Assembly: GCA_963721365.1 (NCBI GenBank)
Contig: CAVRJE010000016.1
Span: 62,001 to 126,000, forward strand
DNA: 64,000 bases
Source: CAIQPS01 sp963721365
Lineage (GTDB): Bacteria > Actinomycetota > Thermoleophilia > RBG-16-64-13
Direction: 5' to 3'
Within the stretch, counting starts at the first letter, position 1; each line of letters starts with the position of its first letter. The notes below the pieces were generated by a model. It made no database searches, had not been told where the DNA came from, and saw nothing but the letters and a program-made list of their open reading frames with translations. Of this stretch, positions 43,442 through 53,787 are shown piece by piece. The position numbers and the translations under genes are program-made.

Positions 43442-45180
43442 GCGACCTCCTCCGAGGTCAACTGCGAGTAGACGATCTCTCGGTAGGTCTCGCACCGATC
43501 GACCAGGTCCTTGTGCTCGCCGATACCGCAGATCCCGCCCTCTTCGAGCACCACGATCCGATCGGCGTGGAGGATCGTGCTGACCCGCTGGGCGACGACG
43601 ATGACCGTCGCGTCCTTAGTCTCGCGCTTGAGAGCGGCGCGCAGCATCGAGTCGGTCTTGAGGTCGAGGGCCGAGAAGCTATCGTCGAACACGTAGACGT
43701 CGGGTTTCTTGACAACAGCCCGCGCTATCGCCAGTCGCTGCCTCTGACCGCCTGAGACGTTGGTCCCGCCTTGGGTGATCGGCTCGTAGAGACCGTCGTT
43801 CATATCGGAAACGAAGTCCTCCGCCTGCGCGACCTGGAGGGCATGCCACAGTTCCTCGTCGGTTGCGTCCGGATTGCCGTAGCGGAGGTTGCTGGCCACC
43901 GTCCCCGAGAAGAGGAAGGCCTTTTGCGGGACGAACCCTATGTGGCGCCAGAGATCAGCCCGGTCCATCTCCCTGATGTCTGTCCCGTCGATGAGGATGC
44001 TGCCGGCGGTGACATCGTTCAGACGCGGGATGAGCCCGATCAAGGTGGACTTGCCGCTGCCTGTGCTGCCCACGATCGCGGTGGTCTCCCCTGGACGGGC
44101 CGTGAACGAGATGTGGCCGAGGATGGCATCCTGGGCCCCGGGATACCGGAACTCGACGTCCCTGAACTCGACCAATCCTCGCTTACCGCCGTCCCTCGCC
44201 AAGATAGAAACCGGCGCCAGCGGATCATGGATGGCCGGTTCGACGTCCAAAACGTCCTGGATCCGACCCCCCGATGCCACGGCGCGAGGGATCATCGCGG
44301 CGAGCATGGTAGACATGAGGACCGCGAAGAGAATCTGCATGACGTAGGCCATGAAGGCGAAGAGATTCCCGATCGGCATGGCTCCGCTATCAACCCGCTG
44401 GCCGCCGAACCACATGATGGCCACGATGGAAAGGTTCATGATGAGGAAGAGGGTGGGGAACACGAGGGCGAAGAGCTTGAAGACCCGGATGGTCACATCG
44501 GTCAGTTCCTGGTTGGCATCGGCGAAGCGCTTCTCCTCATAGTCGGTACGGGCGAACGCCCTGATCACCCTGATGCCGCCGAGGGTCTCGCGCATGATCT
44601 GGTTGATCTTGTCGATACGGGCCTGGATGGTCCGGAACAGCGGTATGGCCCGGCGGAGGACGACGAAGATGAAGACCACCATGAGGGGCAAGATGACGGC
44701 GAGCGCCGCAGAGAGGGTCGCATCCTGACGGAGGGCCATGATGATGCCGCCGATAGCCATCATGGGGGCCATGACCATCAGAGTCAGGCCGATGGCGATC
44801 AGCATCTGCACCTGCTGAACGTCGTTGGTGTTCCGAGTGATCAAGGACGGAGTCCCGAATCGCCCCATCTCACTCTGGGAGAGACTTTCCACCTTGCGGA
44901 AGAGGGAGCCTCTGACGTCACGCCCCATGCTCATGGCCGTCTTCGACGCGTGGAACACGGAAGTGATCGAGCAGGCCGTGATGAGCAGCGCGACACCGAG
45001 CATGATGAGGCCGATGCGCAGTATGTAGGCCGTGTCCCCTTTGGCGACGCCATTGTTGATGATGTCCGCGTTGAGCGTGGGCAGATAGAGGTTGCCGATC
45101 GACTGAACGAGGACCAGCATGAAGATGAGGCCGATGCGCTTGCGGTAGGGCCGTAGATAGGTCAGAAGAAGGCGCTTCAT
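43438..45180 (-). CDS. ABC exporter subunit 1 (membrane and ATPase domains)
   Basis: A 580-residue half transporter with six membrane helices and an ATPase domain. Walker A GSTGSGKST, signature VSGGQRQRLAIARAVV (canonical), but Walker B reads YVFDDSFSALD: the catalytic Glu is Asp. With subunit 2 this gives the usual asymmetric pair of TM287/288 type. I chose the ATG at 45180, eight bases after GGAGGGG, overlapping the MarR stop by ATGA. Likely drug or lipid export, substrate unknown. Confidence 0.93.
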   Translation of the reverse strand: MKRLLLTYLRPYRKRIGLIFMLVLVQSIGNLYLPTLNADIINNGVAKGDTAYILRIGLIMLGVALLITACSITSVFHASKTAMSMGRDVRGSLFRKVESLSQSEMGRFGTPSLITRNTNDVQQVQMLIAIGLTLMVMAPMMAIGGIIMALRQDATLSAALAVILPLMVVFIFVVLRRAIPLFRTIQARIDKINQIMRETLGGIRVIRAFARTDYEEKRFADANQELTDVTIRVFKLFALVFPTLFLIMNLSIVAIMWFGGQRVDSGAMPIGNLFAFMAYVMQILFAVLMSTMLAAMIPRAVASGGRIQDVLDVEPAIHDPLAPVSILARDGGKRGLVEFRDVEFRYPGAQDAILGHISFTARPGETTAIVGSTGSGKSTLIGLIPRLNDVTAGSILIDGTDIREMDRADLWRHIGFVPQKAFLFSGTVASNLRYGNPDATDEELWHALQVAQAEDFVSDMNDGLYEPITQGGTNVSGGQRQRLAIARAVVKKPDVYVFDDSFSALDLKTDSMLRAALKRETKDATVIVVAQRVSTILHADRIVVLEEGGICGIGEHKDLVDRCETYREIVYSQLTSEEVA

Positions 45181-45708
45181 GACGTTCGCCCCTCCTGGTC
45201 CTGCGCGACCGGGCACACCAGTTCCGCGATATGACCGGAGACCTCATCCAGCAGCCGGGCCAGCTCCACCTTGTCGTCGTCCGCCAGCCTACCGATGGTC
45301 TGCTGGACGTAGTCCTCGAACGCCGCCCGGTTCTCCATCTCCTGCCGCCGGCCCTCGGCCGTCAAAAACACCCGGGTCACCCGCTTGATCGGCCGCGTCG
45401 GCCTCACGCCGCACTGCTCCCGCCTTTTCCAGGTTCTGCAGGATGCTGGTGACCCTTGGGCGAGAAAGGTGAAGGGTGTCCGCAAACTCGCGTTGGCTGA
45501 TCCCGTCGGTCCTGGTAAGCAGGCGAAGGCTTATCAACTCACCGTGGTGCGTCTCGGGGTTGCTCAGCTTTCGCTGCATCGCCTGACGATGAAGGTGAAA
45601 CACCCTCCCCAGCGCGTGGAAGGCCTGGAGAGTCGCCGGATCGAGGTTCTCGGCTCCGGGAGGAGGCGGTATAGGCGGCAGTGCAGGGTGATCGACAAGG
45701 CCGGGCAT
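45177..45708 (-). CDS. MarR-family repressor, frameshifted
   Basis: A 176-residue (corrected) winged-helix regulator. LHRQAMQRKLSNPETHHGEL starts the dimer helices, ISQREFADTLHLSRPRVTSIL is the recognition helix-turn-helix, and after one extra base near 45383 the wing continues as RVTRVFLTAEGRR followed by the C-terminal helices. First gene of the exporter operon with four-base coupling; such MarR proteins repress their own exporter operon and release DNA on binding the drug. Confidence 0.87.
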
Positions 45709-45768
45709 GCGGATTAGATGGCCTCTCTCTGAGCTCCGTGGCGTAGCAGTTAGTTCTGCGCGCAACAG

Positions 45769-45780
45769 TTTTGCACAAAA
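45769..45780. promoter_or_regulatory. Candidate MarR operator
   Basis: TTTTG-CA-CAAAA is a perfect short inverted repeat between the divergent MarR and TPR genes, the only AT-rich palindrome there. A second imperfect repeat (GTTCTGCGCGCAAC, 45753-45766) lies beside it. Confidence 0.4.
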
Positions 45781-45881
45781 GCGTATTGTCGTCAAATCGC
45801 GGCGGCGTGGACGGCGGAAATCGGTGCCAATGCGGGACGGAAGGTTGACGAGCAATCGGCCAGCCAGTACAGTCGCTTTTC

Positions 45882-47907
45882 ATGGACGGACGCACATCGC
45901 ACACGGAATGGAAGACCCTGGCGGTCGAGGCCTCGTCGCTCGCGGCCCAGGGTGAGTTGGGGCAGGCCATCGAGGCCGGAGAAAAGGCGCTGGCCGCCGC
46001 CGAGCTCGAGTTGGGTGCCGATCACACGGGCGTGGCGGCCATCGTCGCCGACCTGGCCGTTCTGCACGAGACGGCGGGCGCGTACGTCCAGGCGGCCGCC
46101 TTCTACGAACGGGCCTTGGCGATGCGCGAGAAAGCTCTGGGGGACAGCCGATCCCGCCGTCGCCCTCGCCCGCGAGAACCTCGCTCACATCTACCATCTT
46201 CTCGGACACGACCTGGCTGCGACCCCGCTCTACGAGGCGGCTCTAGCCGTCCGCGAGGCGTCGCTCGGTTCCGATCACCCTCGAGTGGCCGTGACCCTCG
46301 ACGATCTCGGCGACGTCCTCGTCGCCGAAGGCCGGCACGTGGACGCTCTCGACCTTTACCGGCGGGCCCTTACCATCCGGCAGAACGCGTTCGGTGAGGG
46401 CCATCCCCGGGTGGCCGTCAGCCTCGACCGCATCGCCGTGCTGTACCAAGCTCGCGACAGCTACGCCAAAGCCGAGAAGACCTTTCAGAAGTCCCTGGCC
46501 GTGCGGAAGGATGCCCTTGGCGCCGGCGACCCAGCTGTCGCACTCAGTCTCCAGCGTCTCGCCGACCTGCACGCGCAGCGGGGCCGGCTGAAAGAAGCCC
46601 GCGCCGGTCACCAGCAGGCCCTCGAGCTCCTCGAGGCGGCTCTCGGGCCGGACGACCTGCAGATCGCTGCCAGTCTCGACGCGCTGGCCGCGTACTCGAT
46701 CACCGATGACAAGCAGGCCGACGCTCAGCCATTGCTAGAACGTGCCCTCGCCATCCGGGAGAAGAACCTGGGCCTGGTGCATCCCGAGGTAGCCGTGACA
46801 CTCGCGGTCCTCGGCGCGTTGTTGGACGCCCGCGGACGGACCACGGACGCCCTCTGGAACTGCGAGCGGGCCCTGCGTATCCGCGAAGCCGACCTCGGCG
46901 ACGACCACCCGCTGGTCGCCACGAGTTCGTCGCAGGTGGCAGAGCTCTACCGCGCTCGAGGCCAGTATGCCCTGGCCGAGCCGCTCTTCGAACGGGCCCT
47001 TGCCATCCGGGACAAGAGCCTGGACCCCGACGACCCCGACCTGGCAAAGAGCCTGGCCGATCTGGCGGAGCTGTACTACGTGCAGGGCCGCTACGCGGAT
47101 GCCAAGCCGCTCTACGAGCGCGCCATCGCCATCAAGGAGAGGGTGCTCGGCCCGGACGATCCCAGCCTGGCTCTCTTCCTCAATGGTCTCGCGGTCCTCT
47201 CCTCGGTGCAGGGCCACTACGCGGCGGCAGAGCCGCTCTACAAGCGATCCCTTGAGATCTGGGAGAAGAGCCTGGGTCCCCAGCATCCGGACGTGGCCAC
47301 CGGCCTGGGCAACCTGGCCGTGCTCTACTACGAGCAAGGCCGGTACGACGAGGCCGAGCCGCTGCACAAGCGAGCCCTGGCCATACGCGAGGAGGCTCTG
47401 GGCCCCGAGCACGCCCACGTCGCGACCAGCCTGGAGAACCTCGCCGAGCTCTACCGCGCGCAGGGCCGCTACGACGAGGCCGAGCCCCTCTACCTGCGGG
47501 CTCTGGTCATCGGCGAGAAGAGTCTCGGCCCCGAACACCCCGAGGTCGCGGTGAGCCTCAACAATCTGGCCGAGCTCTACCGGCTGCAGGGCAGGTTCGA
47601 CGAAGCCGCGCCGCTCTACGAGCGCGCGCTTGCGGTGGCCGAAGCGGCCCTCGGGCCCGAGCATCCCGACGTTGCCTTCACCCTGCACGGGCTGGCCGAA
47701 CTGCACCGAGCGCACGGGGACTACGAGGCCGCCGAGCCCGAGTATGCCCGAGCCCTGGCCATCCGCGAGAAAGCGCTGGGAAGCGACCATCCCGATGTGG
47801 CCCTGACCCTCGACGGCATGGCCGCGCTCTACGAGGACACCGGCCGGGAAGAAGAAGCCCGGCGTCTGAGGGAACGGGCCGAGGCTATCCGGGCGATCGT
47901 GCGCTAG
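45882..47907 (+). CDS. Kinesin-light-chain-type TPR repeat protein, frameshifted
   Basis: About 674 residues, almost entirely 42-residue TPR repeats, about fourteen of them, each with a pattern like LYRAQGRYDEAEPLYLRAL then LGPEHP.VA.SL.NLA. The repeats are so regular that the DNA itself is a 126-base imperfect tandem. One extra G in GGGGG near 46140 breaks the frame between repeats 1 and 2. No enzymatic, NB-ARC or CHAT domain is attached, and no signal peptide is seen. Presumably a cytoplasmic protein-binding scaffold; partner unknown. Confidence 0.87.
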
Positions 47908-47934
47908 GGCGAAAGCTATACCCCATCGCTCCCG

Positions 47935-48530
47935 CTACTCGATACCCACCAGCAGCTGGCCGCGCTCGGCCGTATCGCCCTTCTTGACCGCAACCACGGT
48001 CACCTTGCCCTTCTTGGGCGCCCGTAGTTCGTTCTCCATCTTCATGGCCTCCAGGACCACCAGCGGCGCGCCCTCCTCGACGTCGTCGCCGGGCTTGACG
48101 AACACGTCGACGATCTTTCCGGGCACCGGGGCGAAGAGCCCGTCCTTGACATCGGCCGCCTGGCCGCCGGCCTGCCCGCCCCCGTCACCGCCCTGGCCAG
48201 CGCCCGGGCCGGAGGGCGCTGCCATCGGACCTCCGTTGCCGCCGCCGCTGAGCCCGACGCCCCGGCTGCCGCCGGCGGCGTCTCCCGGACCAGGTCGGAA
48301 ACGGTCAGAGGTACCCTCTCCCCCGCGACTTCCAGGATGAAGCAGCCGACGTCCTCGGTGCTCTCCACCACCCGGATCTCGTAGTTCTTCTCCCCCACCT
48401 GGATCATGCGGCGGTCGGGGGTGGTCGCTCCGGTGCTGATCTCGAAAGTCTCGCCGTCGATGGTGATGGGGCCGTCGGCTGTCGCCGTGACCAGATACTC
48501 CTTGCCGTCGACCTGGAGTCTGAACCTCAC
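47935..48530 (-). CDS. Biotin carboxyl carrier subunit (transcarboxylase 1.3S-like), frameshifted
   Basis: About 198 residues. The C-terminal about 80 residues are a biotinyl domain with the biotin Lys in EAMKMENEL. The N-terminal about 95 residues (FRLQVDGKEYLVTAT then GEKNYEIRVVE) form the small domain that docks on the carboxyltransferase. A glycine/alanine-rich linker joins them, and a base appears to be missing in a G run there (near 48260). The GTG start follows GGAGGT, one base after the 5S-like stop. Confidence 0.88.
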
Positions 48531-48531
48531 G

Positions 48532-50206
48532 CTAGTACCTCCAGGACACGGCGCGGGCTCCGACCAGTTCCGCGCGCCCGGCCGCCGCCCAGGCAGAGCC
48601 GGTGTTGGATGCAGCGGCCGCCAACCCGGTAACGCCGGCCGGTTCTGGCTGCGCCTCCGGCGCGCCACCAGTAGCCTCGCCAGGGCCGGAAGTGGCCGCC
48701 GCGGCCTCGGCCGGCTGCGGCCCGCATGTGGCTTCCTTCTCTACCCCCAGCAGTCCGGCAACGGCGGCTGCCAGAGCCGCCAGCTCCTCCCGCGGGCCGC
48801 TCGGCCCGGTCTCTGCGCGCGAAGAACTCCAGGGCCACCTGCGGGAACAGGGCGTAGGACATGAGGTCCTCGTCGCTGTACTTGACGCCCAGTTCGTCGA
48901 GTTCGGCCCGCCGTTTGGGCAGTTCCGGCTCCAGCATGTCGGCCGGGCGCACGGTGATCGGGGTCTCGTCGCCGATGATGAGCTTCTGCACCTCGGGGTC
49001 CACTACGCCCGGGGGACGGCCGTAGAAGCCCTGGACGTAGCCCCTGGTCTCTTTGGTGACCATCTTGTAGCGGCCCATCAGCACGTTGAGCGTCGCCTGG
49101 GTGCCGACGATCTGCGAGGTGGGCGTCACCAGCGGCGGATACCCGAGCTCCTGCCGGACGCGAGGCACCTCCGCCAGCACCTCTTCCATGCGGTCGAGCG
49201 CGCCCTGGTCCTTCAACTGCGAGGACAAATTGGAGATCATCCCGCCGGGGATCTGCCAGAGCAGCACCGCCGGGTCTACCGCAGTGAACGCGCTCTCGTA
49301 CGCCCGGTACTTCTTGCGGACGTCCCGGAAGTACTCCGAGATCTCCTCGAGCAGTTGGATGTTCATGCCGGTCGCCCGGTCGGTGTTCGCAAGCGCCGCC
49401 ACCATCGACTCTGTAGGCGGATGCGACGTCCCCATGGACATGGAGGAGATGGCGCAGTCGAGGATATCGGCCCCCGCCTCCACCGCCCGCAGATAGGCCA
49501 TGGAGGCCATACCGGACGTGTAGTGGCAGTGCATGTGTACGAGGATGTCGGGGTGCGCCTGCTTGAGGGCGGAAACGAGCTCGTAGGAATCCTGGGGGTC
49601 GAGCAGCCCGGCCATGTCCTTGATGCAGAAGCTCTGCGCGCCTAGCTCCGCGAGGCGCGCCGCATACTGCAGGAAGGACTCGACGTTGTGGACGGGGCTC
49701 TTGGTGTAGCTGATGGTCCCCTCCACCCACTTGCCGCTCTCCTTGACGGCGGCGATGGCGGTCTCGAGGTTCCGCGGGTCGTTCAGTGCGTCGAACACCC
49801 GGAACACGTCGATGCCGGCGAGCGCGGCCAGGCGCACGAACTCGCGCACCACGTCGTCGGCGTAGTTGCGGTAGCCGACGGCGTTCTGACCGCGGAGCAG
49901 CATCTGCAGGCGGGTATCGGGCATGGTCAGCTTGAGCGCCCGCACCCTCTCCCAGGGATCCTCGTTTAGGAACCGCATCATCGAGTCGAAGGTAGCCCCA
50001 CCCCACATCTCGATGGACCAGTAGCCCGCCTTGTCGATCTTGGCGGCGATGGGGAGCATGTCCTCGGTGCGCATCCGGGTCGCCAGCAGCGACTGGTGGG
50101 CGTCGCGCAGCACGAGATCGGTGATATGGACCGGGTTCGGGACGCCCGGCTTCGCGGCGCCTCCGCCCCCGGCGGCGCCCCGGTCCTCGTTGGTGTCGGG
50201 GCTCAC
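48532..50206 (-). CDS. Oxaloacetate/pyruvate carboxyltransferase subunit (transcarboxylase 5S-like), frameshifted
   Basis: A 557-residue (corrected) TIM-barrel carboxyltransferase. ITDLVLRDAHQSLLATRMR at the N-terminus, MWGGATFDSMMRFLNEDPW, the carbamylated-Lys site in FCIKDMAGLLDP and metal histidines in HMHCHYTSGMA are typical of 5S, oxaloacetate decarboxylase alpha and pyruvate carboxylase B. One extra base near 48797 sends the raw frame into a random tail; corrected it reads RAERPREELAALAAAVAGLL and ends one base before the carrier gene. The GTG start overlaps the 12S-like stop. With neighbours it forms a Wood-Werkman-type transcarboxylase. Confidence 0.9.
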
Positions 50207-51642
50207 AATGGGATGTTCCCGTGCTTCTTAGGCGGACGGCCTTCCCGCTTGGACGCGCAGGCTTCGAGAGCGGCAACCAGTCGCGGCCGGGTGTCCCCTG
50301 GCTCGATGACGTCGTCCAGATAGCCCCGCTTCGCGGCAGCGAACGGCGAGTGGACCTCCCAGCCCCCGACCGCGATTCCTGTGGACCGACGCGGCGATCT
50401 CTGCCGACGGCCACGCCAGGTTGAAATCGGCCCGGATATGCTTGGAGCACATCACTTCGTAGGCTTCCCCGTAGGCCTTGCCGGTGACGACCGTCAGCTT
50501 CGGTACCGTAGCCTCGCAGTAGGCGTAGAGCAACTTGGTGGCGTCGCGCAACAGACCGGCCCTCTCCTGGGCCTTCCCGGGAGCGAACCCGGGCGTGTCG
50601 ACAAAGGTCAGCAGCGGGATGTTGAAAGCGTCGCAGGTCCGGACGAAACGGGCGCCTTTCGCCGAAGCGTCTATGTCGAGCCTGCCGCCGAGGTGCGCCG
50701 GCTGGTTGGCCACCACGCCGATGGCCCTGCCGTTCAGGCGGGCGAAGCCGACGACCAGGTTGCGGGCCCACCCGGCCTGCAACTCGAGGAATCCCCCCGT
50801 CGACCACGCGGGTCACCACCTCGCGCATGTCGTAGCCACCTTCACCCGCCGCGGCCTCGCTGCCGAGGCATGAGCTTCTCCAGCCCCTCGTCGCGGCGTT
50901 CGGCCGGGTCGGTGCAGCTCACCCGGGGGACTTCCTCCAGGTTGTTCTGAGGCAGATACGACAGCAGGCGCCGCACGGTCTGGAGGCACTGGGCCTCGTC
51001 GTCGGCCGCCAGATGCGCGATCCCGCTCTTCTCGCTGTGGGTCCTTCCCCCGCCCAGTTCCTCGATGGTGGTCTCCTCGCCAAGCACCGTCCGGGCGGCC
51101 TCGGGGCCGGTGAGGAAGAGCTGGCTGGAACCCTTGACCATGAGCGTGAAGTCGGCCAGCGCCGGGGAATACGACGCCGCGCCGCCGCACTGTCCCATGA
51201 TCGCGGAGATCTGGGGGACCAGGCCGGAGGCCATGACGTTCCGGAAGAAGATGTCGGCGTAGGCGCCCAGCGCTCCCAGCCCGCCTACCTGCTCCGCGCG
51301 ATCGCCCGCGTCGTGGATGCCGATGACGGGCGCCCCGGTCTTCATTGCCAGGTCGACGATCTTGACGGTCTTCTGCGCGAAGCGCTCCCGGGAGTACCCG
51401 TCGTTGGCGTCCTGCGAGAACAGGAAGACGTCGCGGCCGCTCACCTTGCCGTGGCCGGTCACGACGCCGTCTACAAGCACGTCCAGCTCCACGAAGCTCC
51501 CCGGATCCAGCAGCGCGAGCACACGCTCGCGCGCGCTCAATAGCTCGTTCTTGTTGCGTGCCGCTGCCTGCTCCGGTCCCCCTTCGAGAAGGGCCTCCTT
51601 CTTCAGCAGGCGCAGCCGCTCCAGTCTCTCCTCGCCGGTCAC
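50203..51642 (-). CDS. Methylmalonyl-CoA/propionyl-CoA carboxyltransferase subunit (12S-like), multiply frameshifted
   Basis: A 479-residue (corrected) crotonase-fold carboxyltransferase. LLSARERVLALLDPGSFVELD, DFTLMVKGSSQLFLTGP and the second half LVVGFARLNGRAIGVVANQP and FVDTPGFAPGKAQE identify it. Frame breaks lie near 50867 and 50797 (extra bases) and near 50375-50400 (about two missing bases); afterwards it reads VGGWEVHSPFAAAKRGYLDDVI and KKHGNIPL. Net change is zero codon phase. GTG start after AGGAGG. No biotin carboxylase gene is adjacent, which favours transcarboxylase or decarboxylase over an ATP-dependent carboxylase. Confidence 0.88.
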
Positions 51643-51817
51643 GACGGCGAAACCTCCTGGCCAGGTGGTCACTGCCACGCTTCCCCCGATCTCGGTCCAC
51701 ATTGGTGGGTGCCATGCTACACGGAAACGCCCGCTGAGGAAACCGAGGTGTAGTATCGGGGCAACGGAAGAGGATCGAAGGGGGAAGATAACGAGCGTCT
51801 GCAATCTGGGAGTTACA

Positions 51818-52801
51818 ATGCGCGGGTGCCGCTACAGCCCCGCCGGCGAAGGAGCAACGGCAACGGGAGCCGGGGCGCCGGCAGCGGAATGCCGCGAAGT
51901 CCACAAGCGCTTCGGCAGTACGCACGCGCTTCAGGGGGTCACCCTGGAGGTACCGCGGGGCAGCATCTTCGGCTTCTTGGGTCCTAACGGCGCCGGCAAG
52001 TCCACGCTCGTCAAGATCCTCACCGGGCTGGTTCACGCCGACTCCGGCGCAGTCCGAGTGCTGGGAGGCAAGCCGGGTAGCAGGGGCACCCAGCGCGGGG
52101 TCGGCTACTTGCCCGAGCACTTCCGCTTCCCCGGATGGCTCACGGGCCGGGAGCTTCTGCGCTTCCACGGCCGGCTGGTGGGGGTCGCCGTCGACACGGA
52201 GCATCTTCTGACACTCGTCGGCCTCGCCGACGCGAAAGACCGCCGGGTGTCGGAGCTGTCCAAGGGCATGCAGCAACGGCTGGGGCTCGCGCAGGCCCTC
52301 GTAGGATCGCCCCAGCTCGTCTTCCTCGACGAGCCCACGAGCGCCCTCGATCCGCTTGGCCGGATCGACGTGCGCGATGTCCTCTTGCACTTGAAGGACC
52401 GAGGGACCACGGTGTTCCTCAATAGCCACCTGCTCACCGAGGTGGAGAAGATCTGCGACCGCGTGGCCGTGATAGACCGCGGATCGATCGTGGCCCAGGG
52501 ATCCATGGACGAGCTTCTCCAGGGGCCGGTGGCGCGGGTGGAGGTCGGGGAGCTGTCGCCGGAGGCTGTCGGCGGGGCGGCTGCGGCCTTCCGGGCGGCG
52601 GGAACTGCCCAGGCGGCCTACGCCGGCGGTGAGTTCATCGTCTCCGTCGCTTCCCGGGAGGAACTCCCTAAGGTCGTCGCCACACTCGTCGGTCTCGGCC
52701 TCCCGGTATACGAGGCCGGACTGGTCCGCCGCTCGCTCGAGGATACTTTCGTCCAACTCGTCAAGGACCACGAGCCCGCCTCGACACCGGAGCGACCATG
52801 A
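51818..52801 (+). CDS. ABC transporter ATP-binding protein (NosF-like)
   Basis: A 327-residue ABC ATPase: Walker A GPNGAGKST, signature LSKGMQQRLGLAQAL and Walker B LVFLDEPTSALD, the sequence style of export systems coupled to ABC-2 permeases such as NosF. A C-terminal domain of about 90 residues follows the ATPase core. The ATG at 51818 has no strong ribosome site. It overlaps the permease start by ATGA. Confidence 0.88.
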   Translation: MRGCRYSPAGEGATATGAGAPAAECREVHKRFGSTHALQGVTLEVPRGSIFGFLGPNGAGKSTLVKILTGLVHADSGAVRVLGGKPGSRGTQRGVGYLPEHFRFPGWLTGRELLRFHGRLVGVAVDTEHLLTLVGLADAKDRRVSELSKGMQQRLGLAQALVGSPQLVFLDEPTSALDPLGRIDVRDVLLHLKDRGTTVFLNSHLLTEVEKICDRVAVIDRGSIVAQGSMDELLQGPVARVEVGELSPEAVGGAAAAFRAAGTAQAAYAGGEFIVSVASREELPKVVATLVGLGLPVYEAGLVRRSLEDTFVQLVKDHEPASTPERP

Positions 52802-53766
52802 CCCAAATCGCGCCGGACAGCGCCGCAGCCGCTCCAGCAGGCCGTCGCTGGTTCTCGCCCGGCAGCGCACCCCGCCAGGTGCTCACGCTGGCCGCCTTCA
52901 CCTGGAAAGAGGGCCTGCGGCGGCGCATGGTCATCGTGGGCCTGGTCCTCACCCTGGCCTTCGTCGTCCTCTACGGTCTGGGGGGCTACTTCGCCTTCCG
53001 CTACCAGACCGATCTGGGCATCGATCAGGCACCTGACGGCGCCGGCGGCCTGCTGCCTGCCGACACCGACCTTGCCTCTCTCATGAGACAGATCGCCGCC
53101 TACGTGATGCTCTCTCTCGGCATCTTCATGGCCAGCATCCTGACCGTGACTATGCTCGTATTCTCCACCTCGGGGATGGTGTCGGGTGACGCCGAGAACG
53201 GCACGCTGCAGACGATCGTAACGAGGCCGCTGGCTCGATATCAGTTGCTCTTGGGCCGCTATCTCGGCTTCGCCAGCATCTTCCTGGTCTATTTGATCAT
53301 GGTGACCGCCCTGCTCATCGGGCTCACCTGGGCCTTCAGCGGCTACGCCCCGCCGGATCCTGTCCAGGCCATCTGCCTGATAGCGCTGCAAGGTCTCATC
53401 CTCCTGGCGCTCGCAGCGGTAGGCACCACCCTCCTGCCTCCCCTCGCCACCGGCATCCTCGTGTTCATGGCCTACGGCCTGGCCTTCATGGCCGGAGTCG
53501 TGAATCAGATCGGGATACTCCTCGCCAACCAGACCGCGCAGACCATCGGAAAGGTGGTCGCCTTCTTGATTCCCTCCGATCTCCTGTTCCGGGGTGGGCT
53601 GCATGACCTCGCCCCGGTCATCCCCGGCGCCCTGTCTCAGCTTATCCAGACCGGCCCCTTCGGCACGCCCTCCCCCATCGGCCCGGGCATGCTTCTCTAC
53701 TGCCTTGGGTATCTAGTGGTCGCCCTTGCCGTCAGCTGCTGGCTGTTCGCCCGCAAGGATCTCTGA
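52798..53766 (+). CDS. ABC-2 type permease (NosY-like)
   Basis: A 322-residue protein with six helices and the cytoplasmic signature SGMVSGDAENGTLQTIVTRP between TM2 and TM3, where ABC-2 permeases of the NosY/DUF class carry a similar motif. The N-terminal about 30 residues before the first helix are alanine and proline rich. It is coupled to its ATPase and followed 21 bases later by a cupredoxin gene; a copper-related role is inferred from that. Confidence 0.85.
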   Translation: MTQIAPDSAAAAPAGRRWFSPGSAPRQVLTLAAFTWKEGLRRRMVIVGLVLTLAFVVLYGLGGYFAFRYQTDLGIDQAPDGAGGLLPADTDLASLMRQIAAYVMLSLGIFMASILTVTMLVFSTSGMVSGDAENGTLQTIVTRPLARYQLLLGRYLGFASIFLVYLIMVTALLIGLTWAFSGYAPPDPVQAICLIALQGLILLALAAVGTTLLPPLATGILVFMAYGLAFMAGVVNQIGILLANQTAQTIGKVVAFLIPSDLLFRGGLHDLAPVIPGALSQLIQTGPFGTPSPIGPGMLLYCLGYLVVALAVSCWLFARKDL

Positions 53767-53787
53767 ACCCTACAAGGAGGCTACCCG

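Noticed and set aside
43771..45156. A 461-residue frame antisense to the ABC exporter subunit
   Set aside because: His/Asp/Glu-rich shadow; the exporter gene has all ABC motifs.
46170..47880. Tandem DNA repeats that might suggest a CRISPR array
   Set aside because: The 126-base period is coding and equals the 42-residue TPR unit; there are no short identical repeats with unique spacers. No CRISPR array was seen in the window.
48741..52870. Very long minus-strand frames of 695 and 685 residues across carboxyltransferase and ABC genes
   Set aside because: They mix fragments of real genes in wrong frames and antisense sequence; corrected genes account for the region.
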